Positions 9,787-21,530 of a DNA stretch of 64,000 nucleotides are shown piece by piece. Every line of letters begins with the position of its first letter. The stretch's first letter is position 1. Source of the DNA: Hordeum vulgare subsp. vulgare (Eukaryota; Streptophyta; Magnoliopsida; Poales; Poaceae); the NCBI RefSeq assembly GCF_904849725.1, contig NC_058521.1:433956676-434020675 (forward strand), read 5' to 3'. The notes beneath the pieces are model-generated. The model saw nothing but the letters and a program-made list of their open reading frames with translations, was not told the origin of the DNA and did no database searches. The position numbers and the translations under genes are program-made.

Positions 9787-12700
9787 CTATTCCCTGTCGA
9801 GGTTGTAGAGTCGGTATGCTCCGTTGTTCAGCACCTTAGAGATGATGAAGGGTCCTTCCCAGGCGGGAGCCAACTTGTGAGGCCTCTGCTGGTCCACTCG
9901 GAGCACCAGGTCACCTGCTTGGAATGTGCGACTCCTGACGTGCCGCGCGTGAAAACGCCGCAGATCTTGTTGATAAATTGTTGAGCGAGTCAGTGCCATC
10001 TCGCGCTCTTCTTCTAGTAGATCCACTCCGTCTTGCCTGGCCTGCTCCGCTTCGGGTTCGGAGAAGAGTTCAACTCGTGGAGAGTTGTGAAGCAAGTCAC
10101 TCGGAAGGACTGCCTCTGCTCCATAAACGAGGAAGAACGGGGATCTCCCTGTAGATATATTCGGAGTTGTGCGGAGGCCCCACAACACCTAAGGCAGCTC
10201 GGTGACCCATGCGCCGGCGGCATGTCCAACTTCTCGCAGGAGTCGAGGCTTCAACCCTTGAAGAATAAGTCTGTTCGCCCGCTCTGCTTGCCCGTTGGTT
10301 TGAGGGTACGCCACAGATGCAAAATCCACTCGGATACTTTGGCCTGTGCAAAAACCTTTGAATCTGTCCGAGTCGAAGTTTGTGCCATTGTCAGTGATTA
10401 TGCTGTGCGGGACTCCGAATCTGGAGATGATGTCTCTAACAAATTTGATGGCCGTAAGGGCGTCGAGCTTCTTGATGGGCTTGGCTTCAATCCACTTGGT
10501 GAACTTGTCGACTGCCACCAACAGATGAGTGAATCCCCCTTGGCCAGTTCTAAATGGACCGACTGTATCTAATCCCCACACTACGAACGACCAAACAAGA
10601 AGGATTGTCTTCAGCGCAGATGTTGGCTTGTGGGACTTGTTCAAATAGAACTGACAGCCTTCGCATCGGTCGACCATATCCTTTGCCATTTCATTCGCCT
10701 GCAACCAGAAGAAGCCAGCTCTGAATGCTTTGGCGACGATTGCTCTTGAGGAGGCATGATGGCCGCAAGTTCCCGAGTGAATTTCTTCCAGGATTAACTG
10801 TCCCTCCTCAGGGGAGATGCATCGCTGAAGGACTCCTGAAACACTTTCCTTGTACAACTAGCCATCAATGACGGTGAAGGACTTCGACCTGCGGACGATC
10901 TGCCTCGCTTGGACTTTGTCCTCTGGTAATTCTTGCCTCAGGATGTATGCAATGAACGACACAGTCCAATCGGGGATGATAGCAAGAATCTCCATGATAA
11001 AATCAACCACGGCGGGGACCTCGACTTCAGTCGGATCTGTTGAACACTTTGGTTGTACTGGTTCCTCTGTAAAATGATCTTCTTTCACCGAAGGGAGATG
11101 TAGGTGCTCGAGGCAGACATCACTCGGGACTGGTCTCCGAGTGGATCCAAGTTTTGCCAACTCATTAGCTGCTTTGTTCTTCAGTCACGGAACATGGTGA
11201 AGTTCTAGACCTTCAAACTTCTTCTCGAGCTTCCTTACTGCGTTGCAGTATGCAGTCATGGTGGGGTTCCTGACATCCCACTCCTTCATCACTTGATTAA
11301 CCACCAAATCTGAATCGCCATAGACCATCATGCGACGGACGCCGAGTGTGATGGCCATGCGCAGTCCGTAAAGGAGAGCTTCATACTCTGCCTCATTGTT
11401 GGAAGAATCGAAATGTATATGCAACACATACTTAAGCTTATCACCTTTTGGCGATATGATCACTACGCCAGCGCCGGAGCCATTCAGCATCTTGGACCCA
11501 TCGAAGAACATAGTCCAATGTGCCGAGTAGATGTGAGTCGGTTGCTGTTGTTCTACCTATTCTGCTATGAAGTCAGCCAGAGCTTGAGACTTTATAGCCT
11601 TCTTGGATTCAAACTTGATGTCGCAGTATAACATCTCCATAGCCCACTTCGCCACTCGGCCTGATGCGTCTCGATTGTGGAGGATTTCCGACAACGGAGC
11701 ATCAGAAACGACAGACACCGAGTGGTCTTGGAAATAGTGAGCCACCTTCTTTGCAGTCATGTAGATCCCATAAATCAGCTTTTGATAATGGGGATACCTC
11801 TGCTTGGAAGGAGTCAGGACTTCGGAGACATAATATACTGGCTGCTGAACCTTGTACGCTTTGCCTTCTTCTTCACGTTCGACTGTGAGAACAGTGCTGA
11901 CGACATGATTTGTAGGCGCGATGTACAGAAGAAGGGGTTCTTTACTGAGTGGGGCAGTAAGAACCGGCTGGGTGGAAAGCAGGGCTTTGAGGTCGTCGAA
12001 TGCAATCTGGGCTTCGTCTGTCCACTCGAAAGTATCTGATTTCTTCATGAGTCGGTACAGAGGTAACGCCTTCTCGCCGAGTCGAGCGATAAACCTGCTC
12101 AAAGCCGCTAGGCAACCTGTGAGCCTTTGAACATCATGTATTCTGACCGGCCGCTCCATTCGGACGATGGTCCCGATCTTTTCGGGGTTGACATCGATTC
12201 CTCATTCGGAAACAAAGAAACGGAGTAACTTTCCGCTGGGAACACCGAATGAACACTTGGCATGGTTGAGCTTGATATCGTACCTACAAAGGTTGGCGAA
12301 TGTTTCTGCCAAGTCAGTCAGCAGGTCGGAACCTTTGCGTGACTTGACTATGATATCGTCCATATATGCCTCCACATTTCGACTGATCTGGTCAAGGAGG
12401 CATTTCTGGATCATGCGCATAATAGTTGCTCCTGCATTCTTCAAACCGAATGGCATAGTGATGTAGCAGAAACACCCGAATGGGGTGATGAAGGCTGTTT
12501 TCAATTCATCCGGACCATACAGACGGATCTGATGATAGCCCGAATAGGCATCAAGGAATGATAAACGCTCGCAACCCGCAGTCGAATCGACAATTTGATC
12601 AATGCGGGGGAGCGGGAAATGATCTTTCGTGCAGACCTTATTGAGATGCTTGAAGTCGATGCACATATGGAGGGACTTGTCCTTCTTGGGCACCATGACA

Positions 12701-13935
12701 ACATTGGCGAGCCACTCGGAGTGGTGTACCTCGCGAATGAAGTTGGCTGCCAAAAGTTTAGCCACCTCCTCTCCGATTGCCTTCCTTTTGTGCGCGACGG
12801 ACCGACGCAGGCGTTCTCGGATGGGTCGAGCGGTAGGATCCACATGCAGTCGGTGCTCAGCCAACTCCCTGGGTACACCTGGCATGTCAGCGGGCTTCCA
12901 TGCGAAAATGTCTCATTTCTCACGGAGGAATTGGATGAGCTCGGCCTCCTATTTTGGATCAAGGGTGGTGGAGATGTTCGTCGGGGCGGCGGTGTCGTCC
13001 GTCGGGTGGATGCTGACTTTCTTCGTGTCGCCCGCCGACTGGAATGCGGACTCCAAAGCTTGCTTCTTTGAACGCATCAAGTGAGCGGGGTCGGCCGTCT
13101 TCTTGTACTCATCCAGCTCGAGGATAGCCATCTGCTGATCGGCAATCCGCGACCCCTGCTGCAGACACTCTTCGGCCCGCTACCGATTGTCTGTGATGGT
13201 GATCACACTTTTGGGACCCGGTATCTTCAGCTTCAAATACACATAACATGGACAGGCCATGAAACGTGCATACGCCGGACGACCCAGAATTGCATCGTAT
13301 GCACTCTGGAAGTCCACCACCTCGAATGTCAGCTTTTCCCTGCGGAAGTTCTTGTCGGAGCCGAAAACGACGTCCAACGCGACCTGGCCGAGTGACCTTG
13401 CCTTTTGTCCTGGGACGACTCCGTGGAACTGCATGCTGCTCTCGCTAAGTTTGGACATCGGAATGCCCATCCCCTTGAGAGTGTCAGCGTACATGATGTT
13501 CAAGCCGCTGCCGCCATCCATGAGGACTTTGCGCAGTCGGACTCCTTCTACCACCGGGTCGACTACCAGAGCCTGCCTCCCCGGGGTGGGCACGTGTGCT
13601 GGATGATCCGACTGATCAAAGGTGATCGCAGTCTGAGACCATTTGAGGAACATGGGGTTGGTCGGGGTGGCCATATTCACCTCCCTGTTCACCAGCTTCA
13701 GTTGACACTTGCTTTCCACGTCAGCAAAAATCATCAATGTTGCATGGACTTGGGGGAACGGATCCTCCTTGTCCTCATCGTCCTGCTCGTTGTCCTTTTC
13801 ACTCGGTTGCCCTTCGCCGAACCCTTGGATCAGGAGGCGACATTGCCGAGTGGTGTGCTTCGGGAATATGGTGTTGCCTTCTTCATCCATCTTCGTGTGG
13901 ATTGGACATGGCTGATCGAGGATGGAGTTCCCGAA
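9787..13935 (-). pseudogene. C pol: protease, RT, RNase H, second RNase H, integrase, with repeated nonsense codons
   Basis: One reading frame can be followed from 13935 down to 9787 without a frameshift. Domains in order are protease with LMDGGSGLN (13180-13890), RT with FLDAYSGYHQI and YMDD (12202-12885), RT connection and RNase H (11557-12159), a second RNase H-like domain with FFDGS, NNEAEYEAL and YGDSD (11185-11511), a linker (10858-11160), and integrase with zinc-binding CEGC, LDTVGPF, TDNGTNF and NGQAERAN plus C-terminal tail (9787-10857). Stops interrupt it at 13180, 12949, about 12907, 12202, 11557, 11185, 10858, 10189 and 9787. Several stops sit where related proteins have Arg or Trp, as expected from C-to-T change. 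It would have encoded reverse transcription and integration but cannot now. Confidence 0.88.
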
Positions 13936-14786
13936 CTACTTCTTCTTGGGGGTGTACTGAGCTTTCCCCTTGCCCTTGAACTTGGCATTTGTAACGGCAG
14001 CTGCCCCTGCCTGCGGAGTGGACGGAGCTTTCTGCTTTTGCTTCCGGTTGTTGTTCCCATCTCCGTCGGCGACTGCCTTGTGCTTGCCGCTACGTATGCG
14101 GTCCTCTTCTTCGCCATTTGCATAGCGTGCGGCTATCTCCATCATCTTGCTCATGGAGATGTCGCCTGTCCGACCGAACTTCAGGTACAGATCCCTGTAC
14201 CGCACGCCTGCCTTGAATGCACAGACTGCTTGATGCTCTGTGACGTTCTTCACCGTATGGTAGAGGGTCGTCCAGCGCTGGATGAAATCGCGCAGGGGCT
14301 CATTCTGCTTCTGGAGCAGTGTTGGAGCTGCACGAGACCAGCAGGGCGTTTGCACGTGCCCTCGAAGGTCCTGATGAACACTCGGGACAGATCTGCCCAG
14401 CTGTAGATGCTTGATTGAGCCAACTGATTCAGCCACGCTCGTACCGAGCCGTCGAGCATCAGGGGGAGATGTTTCATGGCGACCTGGTCATCTCCGCCAC
14501 CGATCTGGACCGCCACTCGGTAGTCGTCCAGCCATGTTTCTGGCTTGGATTCTCCTGTGAACTTGCTGATCCCCGTCGCCAATCGGAAGTTGGGAGGGAT
14601 GTCAGCTGAACGGATGGCCCGACTGAAGCACTCGGGGCCAGAGACGATGGTCCTGCTTCCACTCGGACGGTCTCTATCGTGACCATCATGGTGGGCTCGA
14701 CTCCTGTCGACCTTCCTCTAGGCAATGTACCCTCTTGCGTCGGGCCTTGGATCGTACGTGTCACCGACTGAACGCCGATCATCATG
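13936..14786 (-). pseudogene. C gag, C-terminal half (split from its N-terminus by the hAT insert)
   Basis: From 14582 the frame encodes a retrotransposon gag core (KFTGESKPETWLDDYR, then LPLMLDGSVRAWLNQL). Near 14315 the frame changes by one base and continues in the pol frame with LRDFIQRWTTLYHTVKN and a basic KAPSTPQ...KGKGKAQ tail, ending at a stop at 13936. The part upstream of the hAT insertion is at 18810-19659. No CCHC knuckle is evident. The protein would form the particle shell; insertion, frameshift and stop have destroyed it. Confidence 0.78.
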
Positions 14787-14805
14787 ATGTCGGGTAAGCC
14801 CGGGC

Positions 14806-15814
14806 ATAAAACCCGAAACCCGAAGCCCGCACGCGAACTACTCGAGCCCGAATCCGAAAAGTCCGAACCCGAGAAACCCGAGCTATAGATCGGGTACCAA
14901 TTTAGAAAACCCGAAATTAATTTGGTTAGTTCGGGTATCAGTGTACGGTACCCGAGTTGCCCGATTACCCGAGGAAACGTAGCACTAGGCCACTAGTGCG
15001 GGCGGCCGAGGCCCAGCCCAACTTCCTGAACCCTAGCACCCCACGACCCCATCCCCATCCCCTTGCCAGGCTCGCCTCCACCCCTTCCACTCCCAGTCTC
15101 CCACTCCCAGCCGCCACCTGCAGTCGCCGGCTCGCCGCCCACCAGGCCTCCACGGCCAGTAAACAACGCCCGCGCTCTGCCCCTCCGCGGCCGCGCCCGC
15201 GCGGATCGTCAGTCCATCACCGCCGTCCACCAGTGCCGCCCGCGCCGTGTCCCCCCGCTGCCGCGTCGGGCCGCCGTCCACTAGTCCGTCACAGCCGCCA
15301 CGCCAGCAAGCAGAAGCCCAGCAGCAGCCGACGACCGACGTGCGCAAGCTCCAGACGAACGACGGCTTCTTCTTTCCTTCTCCCGGCGTTCGCTTCCCTG
15401 ATTCTCGACGAATCGACGACACCTGTAAGTGCACATTCACATGTACTGTTCTCCATGTTCTTTAGTTTTTATGTATTCGAAATTTCAAATTTAGATTGAA
15501 CTATCATGTTCTGTTTAGTTTATAGATGAGGTATTGAGGTGAAATGAATAAATTTTATTTACTTGAAGTTGCTGTTTGGATTTGAATGTGTAGTTCTGTT
15601 AGCTAGCTTCTAAATTTGGGCAACGTTCTGTTAGTTTATAGATTGAACTATCATGTCCTGCTAGTTCTGTTAGCTAGCTTCTAAATTTGTAAATGATTTT
15701 ATTTACTTGATGTTGCTACTTGGAACTTTGGATATGAATGTGCAGTTATGATTTTATTTACTTGATGTTGCTGCTTGGAACTTTGGATTTTATTTACTCG
15801 ATGTTGTTGTATAG
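14806..15814 (+). other. hAT 5' non-coding region
   Basis: About 1 kb with no convincing gene. After the subterminal CCCGAA motifs comes a C-rich stretch (15000-15420), then A/T-rich DNA with duplicated phrases such as GTTAGCTAGCTTCTAAATTTG (15597 and 15668) and ATTTACTTGATGTTGCT (15709 and 15755). It probably holds the transposase promoter and 5' leader. Confidence 0.6.
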
Positions 15815-18269
15815 ATGACCGAGGAAGAGGAAGCAGGCAACACAATGGACTTCGAGTCATCACAGTTAGCTGACTTCATATCTAGTTCACAGCCGTCAAC
15901 AGGCCAATCTTCTCATGCACAAGCAGCACAACCATCACCGCCTACTGAGGAGCAAACTACAGATCGTGAGGTTTTTTGATGTGGACAAGGAACCTGCAAA
16001 AGATCAGGGAAGGAAGCAGATGGAACCTAGATCAAATATGTGGGAGCACTTCATCAAGATCAAGGAGGACAATAAGCTGAAGGCTGGTAAATGCAAATAT
16101 TGCTCCCGTCAAATCAAGGCCGAATCAAAGGGGCACGGTACATCATCCTTAAGGAGGCACTTTAATGTTTGCAAGCGGAATCCTCACAAGTTCAATAAAG
16201 ATTCAACTCAAGGTACTCTGCAATTAACTCAGGGGGAAGCACCTGGGACTTGGAAGTATAATGCTGATGAACTTAGGGAAGCATTTGCTGAAATGATAAT
16301 TGAAGATGAGCTGCCATTTTGTTTTGGTGAGAAGTCGGGATTTAGGAAATTTATGTCCAAAGCATGCCCACGTTTCATTGTACCATCTAGAAGAACCACT
16401 ACTCGGGATGTTGTGCGTCGTTACTTCAAAGAAAAAGCCCAAGTGGAAAAGTTTTTGAAAGATTCTTGCCAAAGGGTATGTTTAACAACAGATTGTTGGA
16501 CATCACAGCAGCAAGATGGATATATGACTGTGACAACAAGTTTCATTGATGGTGATTGGGTTTTACACAAGAAAATCATCAATTTCTTCTTGGTGAAGGG
16601 ACATAAGGGCGAAGACATTGGGAGGAACTTGCTGAAATGTATGGCTGAATGGGGTATGGAGAGAGTAATGACAATAACTGTTGATAATGCAAGCGCCAAT
16701 GATAGTGGTATTGTATTTTTGAGGAGGCATTTGAACAAAACACCTACAAACATAGCAAAGGGCAAGTATTTGCACATGAGGTGTGCTGCGCACATTCTTA
16801 ACCTTATTGTGCAAGATGGCCTAAAGTAAGTCGACCTCTCTATACGACGTGTTAGAGCTGCTGTTAGATATATTAGAAATGGTGGCACCAGTTTAAGGAA
16901 TTTGTAACAGAAGAGAAGGTGGACTGCAAGGCATTTCTAAAGATTGATGTTCCAACTAGATGGAACTCGACATATCTCATGCTTAAGGCTGCAAATGTAT
17001 ATGAGAAGGTGTTCTTGAGGTTAGCTGAAGAGGACTTGACTTACAAGTTTGATCTTTCTGAAGAGAATGGCGGGTTTGGTTGCCCCGAAGAAATAGATTG
17101 GGAAAATGCTAGAAAGATGGAAGAATTTCTGGGACATTTTTATGATCTCACAAATCGTCTCTCTGTTAGTTTACATGTCACTTCCAATACCTTCTTTCAT
17201 GAAATTGCTGAAATTCATTTGTTGATTCAAACTTGGCTGAGAAGTGAAGATAGCTTGCAAGTTGCTATGGGCCAACGAATGAAAGACAAATTTGATAAAT
17301 ATTGGGGACTTTGGCACACCAATGAGATGGGGACTGAAGCGCAGAACAGGACTAAGGGAAAAGGAATGGAGAAGAAGGAGAAGGAGAATATTAACCTATT
17401 TATTTTTATGGCAGCAGTAGTTGATCCAAGATACAAATTATCTTTATACACACATGCTGTCATTGAAGAAATATTTGGACAGGAAAGAGGACAGCTAGTA
17501 TGGGCGGCTATTAACACTTGTCTCAACGATTTGTTTGAAGAATATAGGAAATTGTATGCTCCAACCGAAGGAACAACAGATATAGATGACACAAGAGTAT
17601 CAAAGGGAGGTAGAGGAGGCATGCTACAAGATGTTATTGCCAAGAAGCTGAAGAGGAACAATGGTACAAGTACCAATGCTAAGTCAGAACTTGACAAATA
17701 CCTTGCCGAAGATACCGAGAACCAAGAAGCGCAACTTGACATTCTTTGTTGGTGGAAGCTCAATGCTCACAGATTTCCCATCTTGGCTCATTTGGCACGT
17801 GATGTGCTTTCCATACCCATCTCAACGGTAGCTTCGGAGGTGGCTTTTAGCACAAGTGGGCGTATACTAGATGACTTTCGTACATCAGTTACTCCATTTA
17901 TGTTGGAAGCTCTTGTTTGTTCGCAAGATTGGCTTCGAAGGACTACTCCTATTGATATACAAGAAAATATGGAGGAATTGGCTAAGATGGAAAAAGGTAA
18001 AATAGTCCCTCATTTTGTTCATGTGTTTTTTGTTTGTTGCATTCATTTGTTTAGAGACGTACTTGGAATTGACTAAGATGGAACACATGCCTTCATGTTT
18101 TATTATTCACTACATTGTTGTATTCTATTGTTTATACTTTATAGAGTTAATTGAAGAATTTGGTGGACTGCATATTCCCAAAGCAAAAGGTGATAAAAAT
18201 AAAGCATCCTCTTCCAAATCAACCGCAAGCACGTCCATCTCCAAACCTGGAACAACTTCAAGGTGCTGA
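15815..18269 (+). pseudogene. hAT transposase (BED finger, C-terminal dimerisation domain), three lesions
   Basis: The start is taken at ATG 15815 (MTEEEEAGN). A six-T run near 15973 puts the next segment out of frame; one T fewer would restore it. The second segment has a BED zinc finger (CKYC ... H-x3-C, about 16092-16172), TTDCWTS with the first conserved Asp (about 16490) and TVDNASAND with the second (about 16683). A TAA at 16827 and a one-base slip near 16901 separate it from 16919, where PTRWNSTYLML follows. The C-terminal hAT domain ends TVASEVAFSTSGRILDDFR (about 17830-17880). A plausible intron (GT 17997, AG 18144) leads to a last exon at 18145-18269. The family matches plant ZBED/RICESLEEPER-type transposases. 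Inactive as read. Confidence 0.88.
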
Positions 18270-18790
18270 AGCTGGAGTGGAGCACTAGGAGGCTGGACTG
18301 GAGCACGTCCATCTCCAAGCACTAAGAGTGATGCTTTTTATATTTGTTGTTAGCCTGTTATGCTGCTGGAGTTGCTGAGATTCTGTGATTTTGCTAGCTG
18401 TTGTGTTGTTATGCTACTATTGTGCTGTTATGCTGCTGTAATTTCAATTTTCTTGTTGTTATGCTGCTGTAATAACTGAAATAGTATCATTTCACTTGCT
18501 ATATTGCTGAAATATTGCAGAAACTTTGTACAAACTATTGCTGAAATAACAAATGTTATATTGCTGAAATTTTACGTGTTATATTGCTGAGAGCCTGAGA
18601 TATTGCTGGAATAATTGAAGGGTGTTTACATTCTCGGGTAGTTCGGATTACCCGAACCCGAAACCCGAATTTCCGGGTACCCGAAATGTCGGGTAGTGAT
18701 CTTTTTAGAGAAATCTCGGGTTTCAAAGTTAGGAACCCAAATTATTTTTAACCCGAATTACCCGACCCGAATTTTCGGGTAAACCCGAAC
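18270..18790 (+). other. hAT 3' non-coding region with degenerate TGCTG repeats
   Basis: No gene. Between about 18350 and 18600 phrases such as TTGTTATGCTGCTG and ATTGCTGAAAT recur. From 18630 the subterminal TTCGGGT/ACCCGAA motifs begin and run up to the right terminal inverted repeat. Confidence 0.6.
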
Positions 18791-18809
18791 GCCCGGGCCT
18801 AATGTCGGG

Positions 18810-19659
18810 GCCCGTAAGGCCCACCCCGCGGAGGGGTGCGTGAACGGCGACGATCTTCGGGATTCGTGGAACGGCTGCCCCCTCTGCGTTGCTGATGAGA
18901 GTGGGGGCTGTAAACCGACCGATGCGTGTTCGCGTGAACAGAACTGTTGTGGATCCTGTTGTGCGACTGGGAGACCGCCGAATTCTGCTGCTGCGTTGTG
19001 TGCAACAGGGCAAGGATCTGCTCGATCCCTCTACCAGCCTCCGAATCAGTCGCTTGGAGGGAATCGGCTATCTTGGCAGCGGCAACCAGGTTGAGGACGG
19101 GTGTACGGAACACCTCGACGTTGCTCTGACGAGTGCGTCGACTGGCAGAACGGTGGTGTTGACGGCGAGCGCCGGACGATTCGCTAACCTCGTGCTCGTT
19201 CCGGCCAGTCTGGTTGGGACTTTCATGGGAATTTGCCATGAGAACTTCGGCTGCAGGACCGCGACCCAAGTACTCAGAAGGCAACTCAGTTGGAACTGAG
19301 TCCAAGCACTGGGACGGCGGCGCGACCACAACCGACTCGAGGACCGCCACTTGAGAGGACGCGTTCTGGCGTGCCTGGGCGTGTTGCATCCAACACTGGA
19401 GCCGCGGACGGCGGGACCGCTTGTTGCGGCGCGTGACGGCGGCGAAGGTCGACACCGGGGCCGACTGCTGGAGAAGAAGGACGCCCCGGGCACCGGCACG
19501 GAAATGCGTAGCCTCGCGACTGGGGAGCGCCTCGACGTTGAGAGACACATCCCGAAGCCATGCCGAATCGTCGACGATGAAGGAGAGTGCGCTGAAGAGG
19601 ATCTCCCGACCCATGCATAAATCTCCGCCGGACGACATGATGAAAAGATGAAGCTGCAA
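18810..19659 (-). pseudogene. C gag, N-terminal half
   Basis: Open minus-strand frame starting near 19659, just inside the primer site of C, and running to the hAT insertion. It is hydrophilic and rich in Arg/Ser at its inner end (QQRRGGSRSTNPEDRRRS, then PPRGGPYGPR). The domain core lies beyond the insert at 13936-14786. Assignment rests on position, orientation and continuity across D; the segment itself has little recognisable homology. Confidence 0.65.
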
Positions 19660-19686
19660 ACTCGCCGGAAGTCGCTTAGACGCCTA

Positions 19687-19704
19687 CCCCAAAGTGGGCG
19701 CCAA
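19687..19704 (-). promoter_or_regulatory. Primer-binding site of C
   Basis: Read on the minus strand, TTGGCGCCCACTTTGGGG begins two bases inside the 5' LTR (19706-20237). TGGCGCC is a common primer-site opening; I do not assign the tRNA. Confidence 0.6.
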
Positions 19705-19705
19705 C

Positions 19706-20237
19706 TGTCGTGGGTATAAGTTTGACAGTAGATGTGTAGGGTACGAAAGGATGGGCAGAGCCTTAGCTACGACGAGGTTGTATGAGTTCAGGCCCCTCTG
19801 CGGTGGAGGTAAAAGCCCTACGTCTCAGTGCTCTTGGGAGCTTAGTGTCGAGTGGAATATAGGATTACAGTAAATGCCAACCCCTGCACCAGTGGGGAAG
19901 GGCGGCTTATATAGAGTGTGCTGCCCTTCACAACGGCCCGGTGGACAGGGGTGGAGTAGTGGCGAATAAATGCCTACGTCACAAGTAATGTATGCCTTAA
20001 ATGCTAATAATGGTGTATGAAACATATGACCGTTTCCCTCCCGGGAGGTTACGATGTACAGAGTGGAATTCAGTCGGTACGATAAATATGCTCCGAATGC
20101 TCGTCACCGACTGGATGATGGGGGGGTCCTTAGTTCAGTTGGAACTGTCTAAGGGCCTTGCCCTCTATGAAGGGTAGTCCTTGGGTAGCACATATAGGGC
20201 AGGCCTATGACCCTACCCTGGGACTATAACCCCATCA
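19706..20237 (-). repeat. C 5' LTR (532 bp)
   Basis: TGTCGTGGGTATAAG to ACCCCATCA, adjacent to the primer site, so this is the 5' LTR of the minus-strand element. It keeps the 45-bp segment lost from the other LTR. A TATA box (minus strand CTATATAAG) is at 19906-19914. Confidence 0.9.
19906..19914 (-). promoter_or_regulatory. TATA box in C 5' LTR
   Basis: Minus-strand CTATATAAG, flanked by GC-rich sequence, in the middle of the LTR where the U3 promoter is expected. The same motif is in the other LTR near 4070. Confidence 0.55.
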
Positions 20238-21515
20238 TTATAGGAGGAAAAGCGCTCCCGAGGACACATGGGAATTTCTGTCATGCTAGTTTCATCATGT
20301 TCATGTGATTCACGTTCGTTACTTCGATAGTTTGATATGTGGGTGCACCGACGCTTGGGTACTGCCCTTACTTGGACAAGCATCCCAATTATGATTAACC
20401 CCTCTCTCAAGCATCCGCAACTATGAAAGAAGAATTAAGACAACGTCTAACCATAGCATTAAACTAGTGGATCCAAATCAGCCCCTTACGAAGCAACGCA
20501 TAGACCGGGGTTTAAGCTTCTGTCACTCTAGCAACCCATCATCTACTTACTACTCCCCAATGCCTTCCTCTAGGCCGAAATATGGTGAAGTGTTATGTAG
20601 CCGACATTCACATAACACCACTAGAGGAAAAGACAACATACAACATATCAAAATACCGAACGAATACCAAATTCACATGACTATTATCAGCATGACTTAT
20701 CCCATGTCCTCCGGAACAAAAGTAACTACTCACAAAGCATAATCATAATCATGATCAGAGGTGTAATGAGTAGCGTCAAGGATCTGAACATAAACTCTTC
20801 CACCAAGTAATCCAACTAGCATCAACTACAAAGAGTAATCAACACTACTAGCAACCTTACAAGTACCAACCGGAGTCGCGAGACGGAGATTGGTTACAAG
20901 AGATGAACTAGGGTTTGGAGAGGAGATGGTGCTGATGAAGAGGTTGATGGATATGACTCCCCTCCGATGAGAGGAGTGTTGGTGATGACGATGGCGATGA
21001 TTTCCCCCTCCGGGAGGGAAGTTTCCCCAGCAGGATCGTCCTGCCGGAGCTCTAGACTGGTTCTGCTCAGGTTCCGCCTCGTGGCGGTGGAGATTCCACG
21101 AAAAAGATCCACCCTCATTTTTTCCTGGACGAAACCCTTCATATAGCAAAAGAGGGGGGGCCAGTGGGCCACCAGGGTGCCCACAAGCCCAGTAGCTGCC
21201 GCTAGGGGGGTAGATGGCGGCTACCAGGCTTGTTGGCCCCTGGTAGCTCCCCTCTGGCACTTCTTTCGCCTAGTATTTTTTATATATTCCCAACAAATTC
21301 CACGTTAATTTTCAGGGCATTTGGAGTTGCGCAGAATAGAGGACTCAGACTTGCTCCTTTTCCAGTCCAGAATTCCAGCTGCCGGCATTCTCCCTCTTCA
21401 AATAAACCTTGCAAAATAAGAGAGAAAAGGCATAAGTATGGTACCACAAAGTAATATATCATACCATAAAGCGATAAATATCAACATGAAAGCATGATGC
21501 AAAATGGACGTATCA
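20238..21515 (-). repeat. B 3' LTR, inner fragment
   Basis: Starts with C's right target duplication TTATA (20238-20242) and continues the LTR broken at 3861. It is collinear with 29059-30334. It ends GACGTATCA, the complement of the LTR start TGATACGTC. Confidence 0.88.
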
Positions 21516-21530
21516 ACTCCCCCAAGCTTA
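21516..21530 (-). promoter_or_regulatory. Polypurine tract of B
   Basis: Minus-strand TAAGCTTGGGGGAGT abuts the LTR start TGATACGTC. It matches the tract of family E (37398-37411) almost exactly. Confidence 0.75.

Larger units (their letters stand above)
14795..18801 (+). mobile_element. D: hAT DNA transposon inserted in the gag of C
   Basis: 4007 bp bounded by terminal inverted repeats TAAGCCCGGGC (14795-14805) and, in reverse complement, TAGGCCCGGGC (18791-18801), 10 of 11 matching. The 8-bp target duplication ATGTCGGG is at 14787-14794 and 18802-18809, the length hAT transposases make. It contains one BED-finger transposase gene. Both ends are rich in CCCGAA/TTCGGGT motifs (14812-14960 and 18630-18790), probably subterminal transposase-binding sites. 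Removing D rejoins the gag region of C. Confidence 0.93.
3862..20237 (-). mobile_element. C: Tat-lineage Ty3/gypsy retrotransposon inserted in the B LTR
   Basis: Minus-strand element of 16.4 kb, or about 12.4 kb without the hAT insert. LTRs are at 3862-4347 and 19706-20237, opening TGTC(A/G)TGGGTATAAG and closing ACCCCATCA on the plus strand. The TTATA duplications are at 3857-3861 and 20238-20242. The uninterrupted site CTTATAGGAGG is preserved in the second B LTR at 29058-29068. In element order it carries primer site, gag, protease, RT, RNase H, a second RNase H-like domain and integrase, then a hairpin repeat array and a spliced gene on the opposite strand. The antisense gene plus the second RNase H place it in the Tat group. 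Confidence 0.9.
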
